From: an uncultured Oxalobacteraceae bacterium
Lineage (GTDB): Bacteria > Pseudomonadota > Gammaproteobacteria > Burkholderiales > Burkholderiaceae
Direction: 5' to 3'
Length of the DNA: 13,466 nt
Assembly: GCA_946478765.1 (NCBI GenBank)
Contig: CAMLDH010000080.1
Coordinates: forward strand, 1-13,466
The position numbers and the translations under genes were made by a program. Below the pieces are notes generated by a model that made no database searches, was not told the DNA's origin, and was given only the letters and a program-made list of their open reading frames with translations. Positions within the stretch are counted from its first letter, which is position 1; the number at the start of each line of letters is the position of its first letter. Positions 1 through 7,002 of the stretch are shown here, in pieces.

Positions 1-621
1 ACGCACGCCTTCGCTGCACGGCGGGGTTGTCAGTGAACCGTCGAATGCATATTAACCGAGCTGCGCCGGTATAATATCCGCCGGGGCAAGGCCGCCTTCC
101 AGCGCTTTGGTGTCACCGGCTTTTTCCGGCATGTTGGCGAAAACGGATTTCAACGCGGCGTTTTCCTTGCCTTGTTTAAACAACACCGCGACAACTGCCA
201 GCTTGCCTGCATCATTCTTGTGGACGAAGTGGGCGACCAGAGGATAGCGCACGCCTCTGATTTTTTCTTCGCTAGGCGTATGGAAGTGAAACTGGAGCAG
301 CTTGTATTCGCCGTCCGGCAACTTGATCGCGCCGCCCGAGGCGAGGTTGACTTGAATCGTATGGCCGTTGTTGACCACATCGGCGGCGCCGGCGGCATAC
401 TGGAAATCGATGGGGTCGAGCTTGGCTCTTTTCGCGCCGCGAATGTCGATCGGCGACTGTTCCTTGCCGAGCTTGCAGGTCGCAAAATTTTCTTCCAGAT
501 CGCCCCAGTGGGCGGCGCCGGCATGCCCCTTGTATTCCCAATGCGCTTGGTCGCTGGCGGCGTGGGCGGCAAGCGCGCCAAACGCCAAGCCTGTTGCAAC
601 GATGATTGTTTTTATTGTCAT
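1..621 (-). pseudogene. alpha-class carbonic anhydrase, interrupted by an in-frame TAA and cut by the window edge
   Basis: The family catalyses reversible CO2 hydration in the periplasm. The frame opens at ATG 621 after an AAAGGA ribosome site. Residues 1-21 form a Sec signal peptide ending AHA. Zinc ligands are His112, His114 (QFHFH) and His131 (AHFVH), the proton-shuttle His is His87 (NNGH), and Cys49 is the usual first disulfide cysteine. A TAA at 54-52 ends the frame after 189 residues. The next 17 codons in the same frame (51 to 1) read YAFDGSLTTPPCSEGVR, the conserved C-terminal block with the catalytic Thr and the second disulfide Cys. The stop sits where relatives have Tyr, so one base change from TAT or TAC explains it. 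The 189-residue product would lack the Thr and the C-terminal sheet of a family usually near 240 residues. Valine (129) stands where human CAII has Glu117. It may be a pseudogene, a sequencing error or a readthrough case. Family call is firm. Confidence 0.9.
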
Positions 622-742
622 GAAAAATCCTTTCAGGGAAGGTTAAATGAGAACGGTCTGCCACTACGTGACAGACGCGCTACTGTACCGAGGCTATTGC
701 ATCAACGTTGTTGTTTTTTTAGAACGTGATTCACGCCCTTAA

Positions 743-761
743 GACCGCCACGCCGGCGGTC
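743..761 (-). terminator. short GC-rich hairpin after the nitronate monooxygenase gene
   Basis: The arms GACCGCC (743-749) and GGCGGTC (755-761) pair perfectly around a 5-base loop, about 38 bases past the stop of the flavoprotein gene. No U-run follows on the minus strand, so it is not a textbook intrinsic terminator. It could be a weak or Rho-assisted stop, or an RNA-stabilising stem. The rest of the 622-798 gap holds the carbonic anhydrase ribosome site and no promoter I would defend. Confidence 0.3.
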
Positions 762-798
762 ATGATGTGGGCAAACCGTGATCGTTGATGACATGCTT

Positions 799-1770
799 TC
801 AAATTGCCAGGCGCTTTTTCGCAGCGTGGTATTCCGCCTTCAAGCGCGCCACCACTTCCGCCACCGTCGCCACCTCGTCCATCAAACCCACCCCCTGACC
901 GGCGCCCCAGATATCGCGCCATGCCTTGGCTTTGCTGCCGCCGCCGGAGCCGAAATTCATTGCGGCCTTGTCGGCCTGCGGCAGGTTGTCCGGATCGAGG
1001 CCGGCGGCGACGATCGATTTTTTCAGGTAGTTGCCGTGCACGCCGGTAAACAGGTTGGTGTACACGATGTCGGCCGCGCTCGATTCGACGATTGCATTGC
1101 GATAGGCGTCGTCGACATTCGATTCCGTCGTCGCCAGCCAGCGCGACCCGATGTAGGCGAAGTCCGCCCCCATCGCCTGCGCCGCCAGTACCGCGTCGCC
1201 GGTGGCGATCGACCCGGACAATGCAATCGGCCCCTTGAAGAATTTGCGTACTTCGCCAACCAATGCGAACGGCGACAATGCGCCGGCATGGCCGCCGGCG
1301 CCGGCCGCCACCAGGATCAAGCCGTCGACGCCGGCTTCCAGTGCCTTTTGCGCGTGACGAATCGAGATCACGTCGTGCAGCACGATGCCGCCGTAACGGT
1401 GGATCGCGTCGAGCATTTCTTTCGGCGGCGCGCGCAGGCTGGAGATGATGATCGGGATCTGATGCTTGACGCACACTTCGACGTCATGCGCCAAGCGGTC
1501 GTTGGATTGATGGACGATCTGGTTGACCGCGATCGGGCCGACTGTCGCACCCGGGTTGGCGTCACGGAAAGCGGCCAGGTCGGCCTGGATAGCGCTCAGC
1601 CAGGTATCGAGCAAGTCCGCCGGCCGCGCATTCAAGGCCGGGAACGAGCCGACGATGCCGGCCTTGCACTGGGCTTTGACCAGTGCCGGTCCGCTGGCGA
1701 TAAACAGCGGCGACCCGATGACGGGTAGCGAAAGATTTTGCAAGACAACTGGCAAGTGACTGGTAGACAT
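799..1770 (-). CDS. nitronate monooxygenase / 2-nitropropane dioxygenase-type FMN oxidoreductase
   Basis: This is a 323-residue flavoprotein of the nitronate monooxygenase family, which oxidises alkyl nitronates with FMN and O2; many members have other or unknown substrates. I chose ATG 1770 because AGGAG lies five to six bases upstream, although the open frame extends 13 codons further. The N-terminus (GSPLFIASGPALVKAQ, 19-34) is the usual TIM-barrel opening. AAGAGGHAG (155-163) holds the family His (161) and phosphate loop. GSIATG (186-191) and ADFAYIGSRWLATTES (202-217) form the FMN phosphate site. There is no signal peptide or membrane segment, so it should be cytoplasmic. It stands apart from its neighbours, with about 164 bases to the gene upstream and 177 to the carbonic anhydrase, so it is probably its own transcription unit. 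Family is clear; true substrate is not. Confidence 0.92.
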   Translation of the reverse strand: MSTSHLPVVLQNLSLPVIGSPLFIASGPALVKAQCKAGIVGSFPALNARPADLLDTWLSAIQADLAAFRDANPGATVGPIAVNQIVHQSNDRLAHDVEVCVKHQIPIIISSLRAPPKEMLDAIHRYGGIVLHDVISIRHAQKALEAGVDGLILVAAGAGGHAGALSPFALVGEVRKFFKGPIALSGSIATGDAVLAAQAMGADFAYIGSRWLATTESNVDDAYRNAIVESSAADIVYTNLFTGVHGNYLKKSIVAAGLDPDNLPQADKAAMNFGSGGGSKAKAWRDIWGAGQGVGLMDEVATVAEVVARLKAEYHAAKKRLAI

Positions 1771-1820
1771 GAAAACTCCTGATGATGTGATCGCATGAAC
1801 ATGCGGCATTTACCTGCCAC

Positions 1821-1845
1821 GCCGCCGGGACTTTATCCCGCCGGC
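1821..1845 (-). other. imperfect GC-rich hairpin in the leader of the nitronate monooxygenase gene
   Basis: The arms 1821-1830 (GCCGCCGGGA) and 1836-1845 (TCCCGCCGGC) pair with one mismatch around a 5-base loop. It lies 51 bases before the chosen start at 1770, in the probable 5' untranslated region. It might be part of a terminator for the gene at 1935 or a leader structure. No known riboswitch pattern was recognised. Confidence 0.3.
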
Positions 1846-1858
1846 TCCAATAAATGCG

Positions 1859-1890
1859 CTGTATCGGCTTGCCAGAGGCATGCGATACAG
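1859..1890 (-). terminator. hairpin downstream of the PH-like membrane protein gene
   Basis: CTGTATCG (1859-1866) pairs with CGATACAG (1883-1890). Inside, TGCC and GGCA can pair around AGA, giving a two-part stem. It starts about 45 bases past the stop of the gene at 1935. On the minus strand it is followed by an A/T-rich stretch (GCATTTATTGG) and not a clean U-run. It is a plausible but weak terminator. Confidence 0.35.
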
Positions 1891-1934
1891 TGCGGGCGGC
1901 GGCGTATACGTCCGATAGCCGCTGTCCGCCAATG

Positions 1935-2384
1935 TCATGGCTTGATTTGAAAGGCCAGCGAAATCTTGGCGAATTCGATCAGCACTGCCTGCGATCCGCC
2001 GTTAAATGTCGTGAACGAATTACCGGTACGCACGACCAGCCGTGGCGGAAACAGCCAGCCCGCATACGGAATGCCGATCATCTTCGCGCCGCGCACATCG
2101 CGCCATTCGACATGTTTGTTATATAGCCAGGTTTGCGTGATGCCTTTGTCATCGACCGTCGTGGTCGAGCGCAGGAACCAGTAATAACTGACGATCAACA
2201 TCAACGCGGCGCAAAATAACAATGCCTTCACGCTGAAGCCGAACTGCATCAGTGGATAGCGGGTTGCTATATCACCGCCATAAAATCCGAGCGCGACGCA
2301 GACGATCGTTGCGATCGTTTTGAACCATAGGCTGTATGCGGGGCCGCTGACCGCTTTTTCAGGCGTGTAAAAATCCGGCTTCAT
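1935..2384 (-). CDS. small two-TM membrane protein with a PH-like C-terminal domain
   Basis: The predicted product is 149 residues from ATG 2384. Two hydrophobic segments lie near 18-38 and 51-71. A soluble C-terminus (about 72-146) has the look of bacterial PH-like domains that follow paired TM helices: short beta strands, TTTVDDKGI, VEWRDVRGAKM and a final amphipathic helix. No catalytic motif is visible and I do not assign a function. The start is uncertain. The frame continues upstream to 2483 with Met codons at 2465 and 2483, and none of the three has a convincing ribosome site. I prefer 2384 because the protein then begins shortly before the first TM, while the upstream 33 residues look like spurious polar sequence. 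It is flanked upstream by the repeat element at 2543-2780 and downstream by hairpins, so it is probably monocistronic. Confidence 0.7.
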   Translation of the reverse strand: MKPDFYTPEKAVSGPAYSLWFKTIATIVCVALGFYGGDIATRYPLMQFGFSVKALLFCAALMLIVSYYWFLRSTTTVDDKGITQTWLYNKHVEWRDVRGAKMIGIPYAGWLFPPRLVVRTGNSFTTFNGGSQAVLIEFAKISLAFQIKP

Positions 2385-2542
2385 GTTATTGCTTTGGTTG
2401 ATTTCGATGGATGCCTTGCGGCAGGTTGCGGGCAGCGTCACATTGTTCCAATTGAATGAATGCATCGCCACGCCGGTACGCAAGCAGCATATTGCTTTTT
2501 CAACCGTTGTTCAATTGTTCAATCAGCCGCAATGGCTTGTCA

Positions 2543-2780
2543 AACCTAGATTCGGCAGTTGGACAGGTGCGAGTGTGCATTTTTCCGGCCCTCTGGCTAG
2601 GCGCGACGACGACGCGGACTGCATTCCACTAGGAGGAGCAACGACGCCAGAGGGCCGGAAAAGTGGGCAATCGCGCCTGTAGCGCTCTCACCCAATTGGT
2701 GAATGCTATCGAACGAAAGAAACGCAATGTTCATGCGACTTTCCAGGCGAAAGTAAGCGGTCAACTGCCGAATCTAGGTT
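2543..2780. repeat. nested inverted-repeat element, possible MITE or composite palindrome
   Basis: The outer arms are a perfect 19-base inverted repeat at 2543-2561 (AACCTAGATTCGGCAGTTG) and 2762-2780. Just inside lies a second pair of 34-base imperfect arms, 2563-2596 and 2647-2680, whose inner 16 bases (TTTTCCGGCCCTCTGG at 2581-2596) pair perfectly. The right half has about 80 extra bases between its inner and outer arms, so the element is asymmetric. I see no convincing target-site duplication and no conserved coding sequence inside. It fills most of the roughly 500-base gap between the chemoreceptor stop and the PH-like gene. A non-autonomous transposable element is one reading; a transcription or replication-related palindrome is another. 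Confidence 0.6.
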
Positions 2781-2819
2781 AAAGGAGGGGGGATACATTG
2801 CGCGTCCACTTCGACGCTT

Positions 2820-2837
2820 AGGATCGTGCACGATCCT
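2820..2837. terminator. perfect 18-base palindrome after the chemoreceptor gene
   Basis: AGGATCGTGCACGATCCT is self-complementary and begins 47 bases past the MCP stop codon. As RNA it can form a short stem on either strand, but neither strand has a U-run after it. It may act as a bidirectional Rho-assisted terminator or as a binding site for a dimeric protein. The sequence between it and the MCP stop shows no other feature. Confidence 0.35.
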
Positions 2838-2883
2838 TACCATTCATGCGGCTCGTCATTGCCTGCCGCTTGGGCAATACGTG

Positions 2884-4476
2884 CTACGGCAGCAGTGGTT
2901 TCGTGCCCGGCGCCCCGGCACTGTGGCGGTGGTCGAGCGTGAAGACGCTCATCAATTGCGCCTGGTTTCTCGCCTGGTCTTGCATGGAATCCGCCGCTGC
3001 CGCAGCTTCCTCCACCAAGGACGCATTTTGCTGGGTCACGCGATCCATCTCGGTAATGGCTTGGTTGATCAGTTCGATTCCGGTAATTTGCTCCTGGCTG
3101 GCCGACGTGATTTCTCCCATGATATCGGTGACCCGCTTGACGCTGGTGACGATCTCATCCATCGTGGCGCCGGCTTGCGATACCAGCTGGCCGCCGATGC
3201 TCACTTGTTGCGCCGAGTCGGCGATCAGGGTTTTGATTTCTTTTGCGGCAACCGCCGAGCGTTGCGCCAGGTTTCTGACTTCTGCAGCGACGACGGCAAA
3301 GCCGCGCCCTTGCTCACCGGCACGCGCCGCTTCCACTGCCGCATTGAGTGCCAGAATATTGGTTTGGAACGCGATACCGTCGATCACCCCAATGATGTCG
3401 ACAATTTTCTTCGACGATGCATTGATCGACGCCATCGTGTCGACTACTTGCATGACCGCCGCGCCACCTTTGACGGCGACCTCCGACGCGGACGCCGCCA
3501 ACTGATTGGCTTGACGCGCATTGTCCGCATTTTGCTTGACGGTGCCGGTCAATTCCTCCATCGAGGAGGCCGTTTTTCCCAATGAACTGGCTTGCTGCTC
3601 CGTGCGCGAAGACAGATCGAGATTGCCGGACGCAAGCTGGCTGGACGCTGTGGCGATGGCGTCCGCGCCAATGCGCACCTGGCTAACGATGGTCACCAGG
3701 CTGTCGTTCATCTCTTTCAGCGCTTGCAGCAATTGGCCGGTCTCGTCTTTGGAATTCACCCGGATATCGCTGGTAAGGTTGCCTGCGGCAACCGTTTTGG
3801 CAATCTCGACGGCCTGCACCATTGGCGTAACAATATTTCTGATCAAGAAGATGGCAATCATTGCGGCCAGTGCTGCTGCAATCATGCCGCCGCCGATCAG
3901 AATGGTATTGGTTAAACTTTGTAGAGCGGCGACGTCCTCGGAACGCTTGGCGAGAAGAGCGGTCTCCGCGGCGCCGATTTCAGCGAGTATCGCGCGCATC
4001 TCATTCATGGAACGTTCGCCCCGCCCCCCTTGTTCAAACTGCACCAGGGATTCCATTTGAATGTTGCCGGCGTTTACGCCGCGCCGCATTTTCAACGCAG
4101 GTTCGATCGCGACTTTTAACCATTTCTGCTCTTCTTCGAGCAATTTTTGCAGGCGCATTTGTTGCTGAGAATTGTCTGCGGTGAGCAACTTTGCTTTATC
4201 CATGCGACTGACAAATGTCTTTTTCCCGGTAAGCATAGGCTCCAGCAATGTGTCCAACGCAGTGAGCACATAGCCGCGTTCAGCGGTTTGGATGTTCGCC
4301 AGGCTTTCGAATATGCCATGGGTCTGCTCGAGCGCTTCATAAGAGCGAATATTCAAAATGTTCGCCTGTGCGAGTCGGGCAGAGCTCGCATAGGCGACGG
4401 CTACCAAAACGACCAGAATGGCGACAATCGCGCCAAAGCCAAAATAGAGCTTGGTACGTATTTTCATATCCGTCAT
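2884..4476 (-). CDS. methyl-accepting chemotaxis protein with CHASE3-like sensor domain
   Basis: This is a 530-residue transmembrane chemoreceptor that controls CheA. From Met 4476, TM1 is about 12-30. A helical periplasmic domain (36-181) carries the CHASE3-like stretch [21 protein letters not shown]2 is 191-212, a HAMP domain follows to about 266, and a long coiled-coil signalling domain runs to about 511. The CheA/CheW tip is [19 protein letters not shown] (370-388). The tail lacks an NWETF-like CheR-docking pentapeptide. In the first methylation helix the usual EE pair is Gly-Lys (300-301), see findings. The frame stays open to ATG 4548, which overlaps the upstream cytochrome stop as ATGA. 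That start would add 24 polar residues, so I prefer 4476, 4482 or 4467 next to TM1; CAGG lies just upstream of the 4482 ATG. It is last in the redox cassette, after a hairpin. The ligand is unknown. Confidence 0.93.
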   Translation of the reverse strand: MTDMKIRTKLYFGFGAIVAILVVLVAVAYASSARLAQANILNIRSYEALEQTHGIFESLANIQTAERGYVLTALDTLLEPMLTGKKTFVSRMDKAKLLTADNSQQQMRLQKLLEEEQKWLKVAIEPALKMRRGVNAGNIQMESLVQFEQGGRGERSMNEMRAILAEIGAAETALLAKRSEDVAALQSLTNTILIGGGMIAAALAAMIAIFLIRNIVTPMVQAVEIAKTVAAGNLTSDIRVNSKDETGQLLQALKEMNDSLVTIVSQVRIGADAIATASSQLASGNLDLSSRTEQQASSLGKTASSMEELTGTVKQNADNARQANQLAASASEVAVKGGAAVMQVVDTMASINASSKKIVDIIGVIDGIAFQTNILALNAAVEAARAGEQGRGFAVVAAEVRNLAQRSAVAAKEIKTLIADSAQQVSIGGQLVSQAGATMDEIVTSVKRVTDIMGEITSASQEQITGIELINQAITEMDRVTQQNASLVEEAAAAADSMQDQARNQAQLMSVFTLDHRHSAGAPGTKPLLP

Positions 4477-4515
4477 TTTCATTTGCCTGTCGATGCCATT
4501 ATTTTTTTCGCCCGT

Positions 4516-4537
4516 GCCGCATGGTTGCCCATGCGGC
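4516..4537 (-). other. intercistronic 9-bp hairpin with GCAA tetraloop
   Basis: On the minus-strand RNA, GCCGCATGG and CCATGCGGC pair perfectly around GCAA, a GNRA-type tetraloop. It begins 8 bases past the cytochrome c stop and ends about 34 bases before the likely MCP start. No U-run follows, so it is more likely an attenuator, a 3'-end protector of the upstream messages or a processing site than a simple terminator. It would overlie the first codons if the MCP started at 4548, which argues against that start. Confidence 0.5.
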
Positions 4538-4544
4538 GGCGCCG

Positions 4545-4949
4545 TCATTTAACCTCGGCCTTGACCGATCGGATCGAATGCAAAAATGCGACTACATCCG
4601 ATATTTGTTCGTCGCTGAGTTCGTTTCCCCATGGCGGCATGAATTCGGAACGCGCCAGTGCTTTACCCCCCTGACGAATGATCAATTCCTTGTACTGATC
4701 GTTTTTGTCGCTCATGACCAGGTTGGCGGGTTTCGGGTTGTACAGCTTCGCCGCACGTCCGGCACCGTCTGCTTTGGCGCCATGACACAAAGCGCAATAG
4801 TGGTTGAATACAATGGCGCCGCGATAGATGGCTGCTTCCTGGGTGCCTTTCGCCGGGAAATCGGTCGCGGGAACGGGCGGCTTGGCATCTGCCGCAAACA
4901 CGTGTCCGGCAAACAGGGTTACGCCGATTGCGAAAATGAATTTGATCAT
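4545..4949 (-). CDS. periplasmic monoheme c-type cytochrome
   Basis: The 134-residue precursor has a signal peptide (1-20, ending VFAA), so it should be exported and matured in the periplasm. The heme attachment site is CALCH (Cys52, Cys55, His56) and the likely sixth ligand is Met104 in FMPPWG, the class I cytochrome c pattern. The C-terminal helix ([16 protein letters not shown]) is typical of these electron carriers. Start ATG 4949 is chosen because it precedes the signal peptide and has GAGG upstream. It overlaps the stop of the cupredoxin gene as ATGA, so the two are translationally coupled and probably work together. The partner is not shown by sequence; donating electrons to or receiving them from the diheme protein or the copper protein is an inference. 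Confidence in the family is high. Confidence 0.93.
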   Translation of the reverse strand: MIKFIFAIGVTLFAGHVFAADAKPPVPATDFPAKGTQEAAIYRGAIVFNHYCALCHGAKADGAGRAAKLYNPKPANLVMSDKNDQYKELIIRQGGKALARSEFMPPWGNELSDEQISDVVAFLHSIRSVKAEVK

Positions 4950-5272
4950 TTTTTGACCTCGACATTTAATTTCATGTCGGGATGGATCGCACATTCAACC
5001 TCGACGGTGCCGGGCTTGTCGAAGACGACGTTTTTCGACTGCCCTTGCGGATACGATCCCAAATCGAACGTCTTGGTATCCGACAATGAAAATATGTTGT
5101 GCGCGAATGAATCTTCATTTTTGAAATTGATCGAATCGCCAACTTTGACTGTCAGCGTCTTCTGGCTGAATTTCTTGTCTTTCTGGCTAACCTCGAAATC
5201 CTTCGCGTGGATTGGCAATACGATCGCTGCTGCCGAGATGAAAAACAGGATGCGGGTGTGCAGGTTTGGCAT
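4946..5272 (-). CDS. small periplasmic cupredoxin (type-1 copper protein)
   Basis: The product is 108 residues. Start ATG 5272 follows AAGGAG at five bases, which is decisive against the longer frame that opens at 5338. A signal peptide covers 1-23 (ending IHA). The mature domain has the full type-1 copper set: His58 in FAHN, then Cys94, His97 and Met100 in CAIHPDM. The core KVGDSINFKNED is a standard plastocyanin-like strand. It resembles small blue-copper proteins sometimes annotated as methylamine-utilisation or plastocyanin/azurin family proteins. It would carry single electrons in the periplasm. It follows msrQ by 69 bases and overlaps the cytochrome c start, placing it inside the redox cassette. 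Its redox partner cannot be read from sequence. Confidence 0.92.
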   Translation of the reverse strand: MPNLHTRILFFISAAAIVLPIHAKDFEVSQKDKKFSQKTLTVKVGDSINFKNEDSFAHNIFSLSDTKTFDLGSYPQGQSKNVVFDKPGTVEVECAIHPDMKLNVEVKK

Positions 5273-5303
5273 GTCAACTCCTTGTGGTAGGTGTGTGATG
5301 GGC

Positions 5304-5337
5304 AATCTGTTACAGCGGTAAATCTGTTGCAGCGGCA
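5304..5337. repeat. two-copy 17-base tandem repeat upstream of the cupredoxin gene
   Basis: AATCTGTTACAGCGGTA (5304-5320) is followed directly by AATCTGTTGCAGCGGCA (5321-5337), differing at two bases. It lies in the 69-base gap between msrQ and the cupredoxin gene, about 31 bases before the start codon. It could be a tandem regulator site or a simple slippage duplication. Confidence 0.6.
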
Positions 5338-5341
5338 AATG

Positions 5342-6076
5342 TCAGGACTTGTGCACGTCTTGCCGAATCGGGCGCTCGGGCGCCGTACCGTCTGCCCGCT
5401 CTTGCGATGGCGTGCCGCTCAGCCGACGCTGCAGGACTCGATAACCCAGCAATCCGATGAGCGCCCATCCAAATGGCAGAGGATCCGTGACGCCCGGCTT
5501 CGACAGCAATATGAAATGGATTTCCGCTAACACGGCCGCCGGGTAGATCAGCAAGTGCAGGCGCTTCCAGTTTCGCTTGAGCCTGCGCATCCAGGCATCG
5601 GTCGACGTTACGGCCAGCGGCAGCAGGAGCAAAAAGGCCGCCCAGCCGATGACAATGTAAGGTTTGTCGCGCAAGTCACCGGTAAATTCACGCCAGCTGA
5701 AATTCAGGTCGAGCGATAGGTAAAGGGCGAGATGGGCAGTGGCATAGAAGAAACACGCCAGACCGGCCGGCCTTCGCAAACGCATCAGCCAATTCCAGTC
5801 GGGCAGGCGCTTGCCGTACTCCCCGCACCACCGTTGGGCGAGCATCATGAGCAGGTGGCGCAACGGCGCGATCGCCAGCGCGGCCAGCAGCAGTATCAGC
5901 GCCCATTTACCCGGCTCGCGCATCAGGATTTCCAGCGGATTGGCGCCCAAAGAACCTTGCAGCGCCGCATAGCCTGTGATTGCGGCAGGCGCCGCCATGA
6001 TCGCGCATGCCAGACAAACGACCAGACGTGCCGATTTGTTCGCGGCGTGCCATATCCGGTCAGGCAACAGGCGCAT
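5342..6076 (-). CDS. msrQ: MsrQ, heme b membrane subunit of the MsrPQ methionine-sulfoxide reductase
   Basis: MsrQ passes electrons from the quinone pool through heme b to periplasmic MsrP. The 244-residue product begins MRLLPDRIWHAANK at ATG 6076, one base after the msrP stop; the frame is open further upstream, but that part lies inside msrP and is not MsrQ-like. Several hydrophobic helices are visible. Candidate heme-ligand histidines are in ATAHLALY, KRLHLLIYP and AEIHFIL, matching the conserved pattern of the E. coli protein (YedZ). The loop LGANPLEILMREPGKWAL and the stretch TSTDAWMRRLKRNWKRLH are also family hallmarks. It is longer than the roughly 210-residue E. coli protein, with extra residues in the second loop (RWCGEYGKRLPDWNW) and a polar C-terminal tail. 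Identity is firm from sequence and from its place next to msrP. Confidence 0.95.
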   Translation of the reverse strand: MRLLPDRIWHAANKSARLVVCLACAIMAAPAAITGYAALQGSLGANPLEILMREPGKWALILLLAALAIAPLRHLLMMLAQRWCGEYGKRLPDWNWLMRLRRPAGLACFFYATAHLALYLSLDLNFSWREFTGDLRDKPYIVIGWAAFLLLLPLAVTSTDAWMRRLKRNWKRLHLLIYPAAVLAEIHFILLSKPGVTDPLPFGWALIGLLGYRVLQRRLSGTPSQERADGTAPERPIRQDVHKS

Positions 6077-6077
6077 G

Positions 6078-6998
6078 TCAAATGGCCTTATCAAGGTCGA
6101 GTCCCGCGTACAGGTGGGCCACTTCGTCGGCGTATCCATTGAAGAGCAGTGTTTCGCGTTTGCGCAGTTCGCCGATGCGGGTCTCGCGCGACTGCGATCC
6201 GCGCCCATAAGCGGCACGCGGATTGACGTTGGCGTAAAACCCGTAATCTTTCGAAACCTGGGGCCATGTCGTGAGCGGCTGCTGCTGTTCCAACCGTATC
6301 GTCACAATGGACTTGATACTTTTGTATCCATACTTCCAGGGAACGACCAAGCGTATCGGTGCACCGTTCTGATTCGGCATTGGCTTGCCATACAAGCCGG
6401 TAGCGAGCAACGTGAGCGGATGCATGGCTTCCGCAATGGCCAGCGCCTCGGTATACGGCCATGGCAACGTCGCTCGGCGTTGACCGTAGAAACGTGCCGG
6501 ATCTTGCAAGGTCACGAACTTGACATAGCGCGCCCGCGAGGTCGGTTGCACATGCCTGAGAATGTCGGACAGCGGAATGCCGTCCCAAGGGATCACCATC
6601 GACCATCCCTCTATGCAACGCAACCGATAGGTCCGCTGCTGCGGCCGATATTCGCGCAGCAGTTGTTCAACATCGACCACGCGCGGCTTGTCTACTTCTC
6701 CCTCGATACTGATCGTCCATGGACGCGGATTGAGATTGTGCGCGAGTGCGGCAACCGCGTGTTTGTCCGGAGAATATTCGTAAAAATTATTGTAGCGTGT
6801 GATTTCGTCCCAGGTGTTGGGTTGGTCAGCGGATGACGGCATGGAAGCGATGCCGCGATTACCCGCGGCATGCGCCCTGCCGACCAAACCCGCTGCACCG
6901 AGTACGGTGGCTTGAAGGAGAAAACGGCGCCGTTCGAGGTACACCGATTCAGGTGTAATCTCGCTTGACAGAATCGGCGCCGGCCTTTGGATCAACAT
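6078..6998 (-). CDS. msrP: MsrP, Tat-exported molybdopterin methionine-sulfoxide reductase
   Basis: MsrP (YedY) reduces methionine sulfoxide in periplasmic proteins using a mononuclear molybdopterin. The 306-residue precursor has a twin-arginine signal (RRRFLLQ from residue 23, then a hydrophobic stretch to RAHA at 41-44), as expected for a cofactor-loaded Tat substrate. The sulfite-oxidase-type fold shows TYRLRCIEGWSMVIPWDG, with the Mo-ligating Cys118. Other family blocks are EAMHPLTLLATGLYGKPMP, NGAPIRLVVPWKYGYKSIKS, DYGFYANVNP and ETLLFNGYADEVAHLY. Length matches E. coli MsrP. The start is kept at 6998 because TPESVYLERRR aligns well with the E. coli N-terminus; the ribosome site there is weak and it begins 4 bases after the upstream stop, so translation may be coupled. 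Confidence 0.97.
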   Translation of the reverse strand: MLIQRPAPILSSEITPESVYLERRRFLLQATVLGAAGLVGRAHAAGNRGIASMPSSADQPNTWDEITRYNNFYEYSPDKHAVAALAHNLNPRPWTISIEGEVDKPRVVDVEQLLREYRPQQRTYRLRCIEGWSMVIPWDGIPLSDILRHVQPTSRARYVKFVTLQDPARFYGQRRATLPWPYTEALAIAEAMHPLTLLATGLYGKPMPNQNGAPIRLVVPWKYGYKSIKSIVTIRLEQQQPLTTWPQVSKDYGFYANVNPRAAYGRGSQSRETRIGELRKRETLLFNGYADEVAHLYAGLDLDKAI

Positions 6999-7002
6999 GC
7001 AT

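Noticed and set aside
2507..2522. Tandem TTGTTCAA copies upstream of the PH-like gene
   Set aside because: Two 8-base copies in an A/T-rich stretch are easily explained by chance and match no regulator site I can name.
2383..2682. 99-residue plus-strand frame running into the nested repeat
   Set aside because: It crosses the repeat arms, has no family likeness and no convincing ribosome site.
2740..2780. GTAAGCGG next to the right outer arm as an insertion-sequence end (IS66-like)
   Set aside because: Only the first few bases fit, the left end does not carry it, and no transposase is present.
4477..4548. Longer MCP start at 4548 overlapping the cytochrome stop as ATGA
   Set aside because: The added 24 residues are polar and unlike MCP N-termini, and a stable hairpin would cover the first codons. 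A start next to TM1 is more likely, though coupling cannot be fully excluded.
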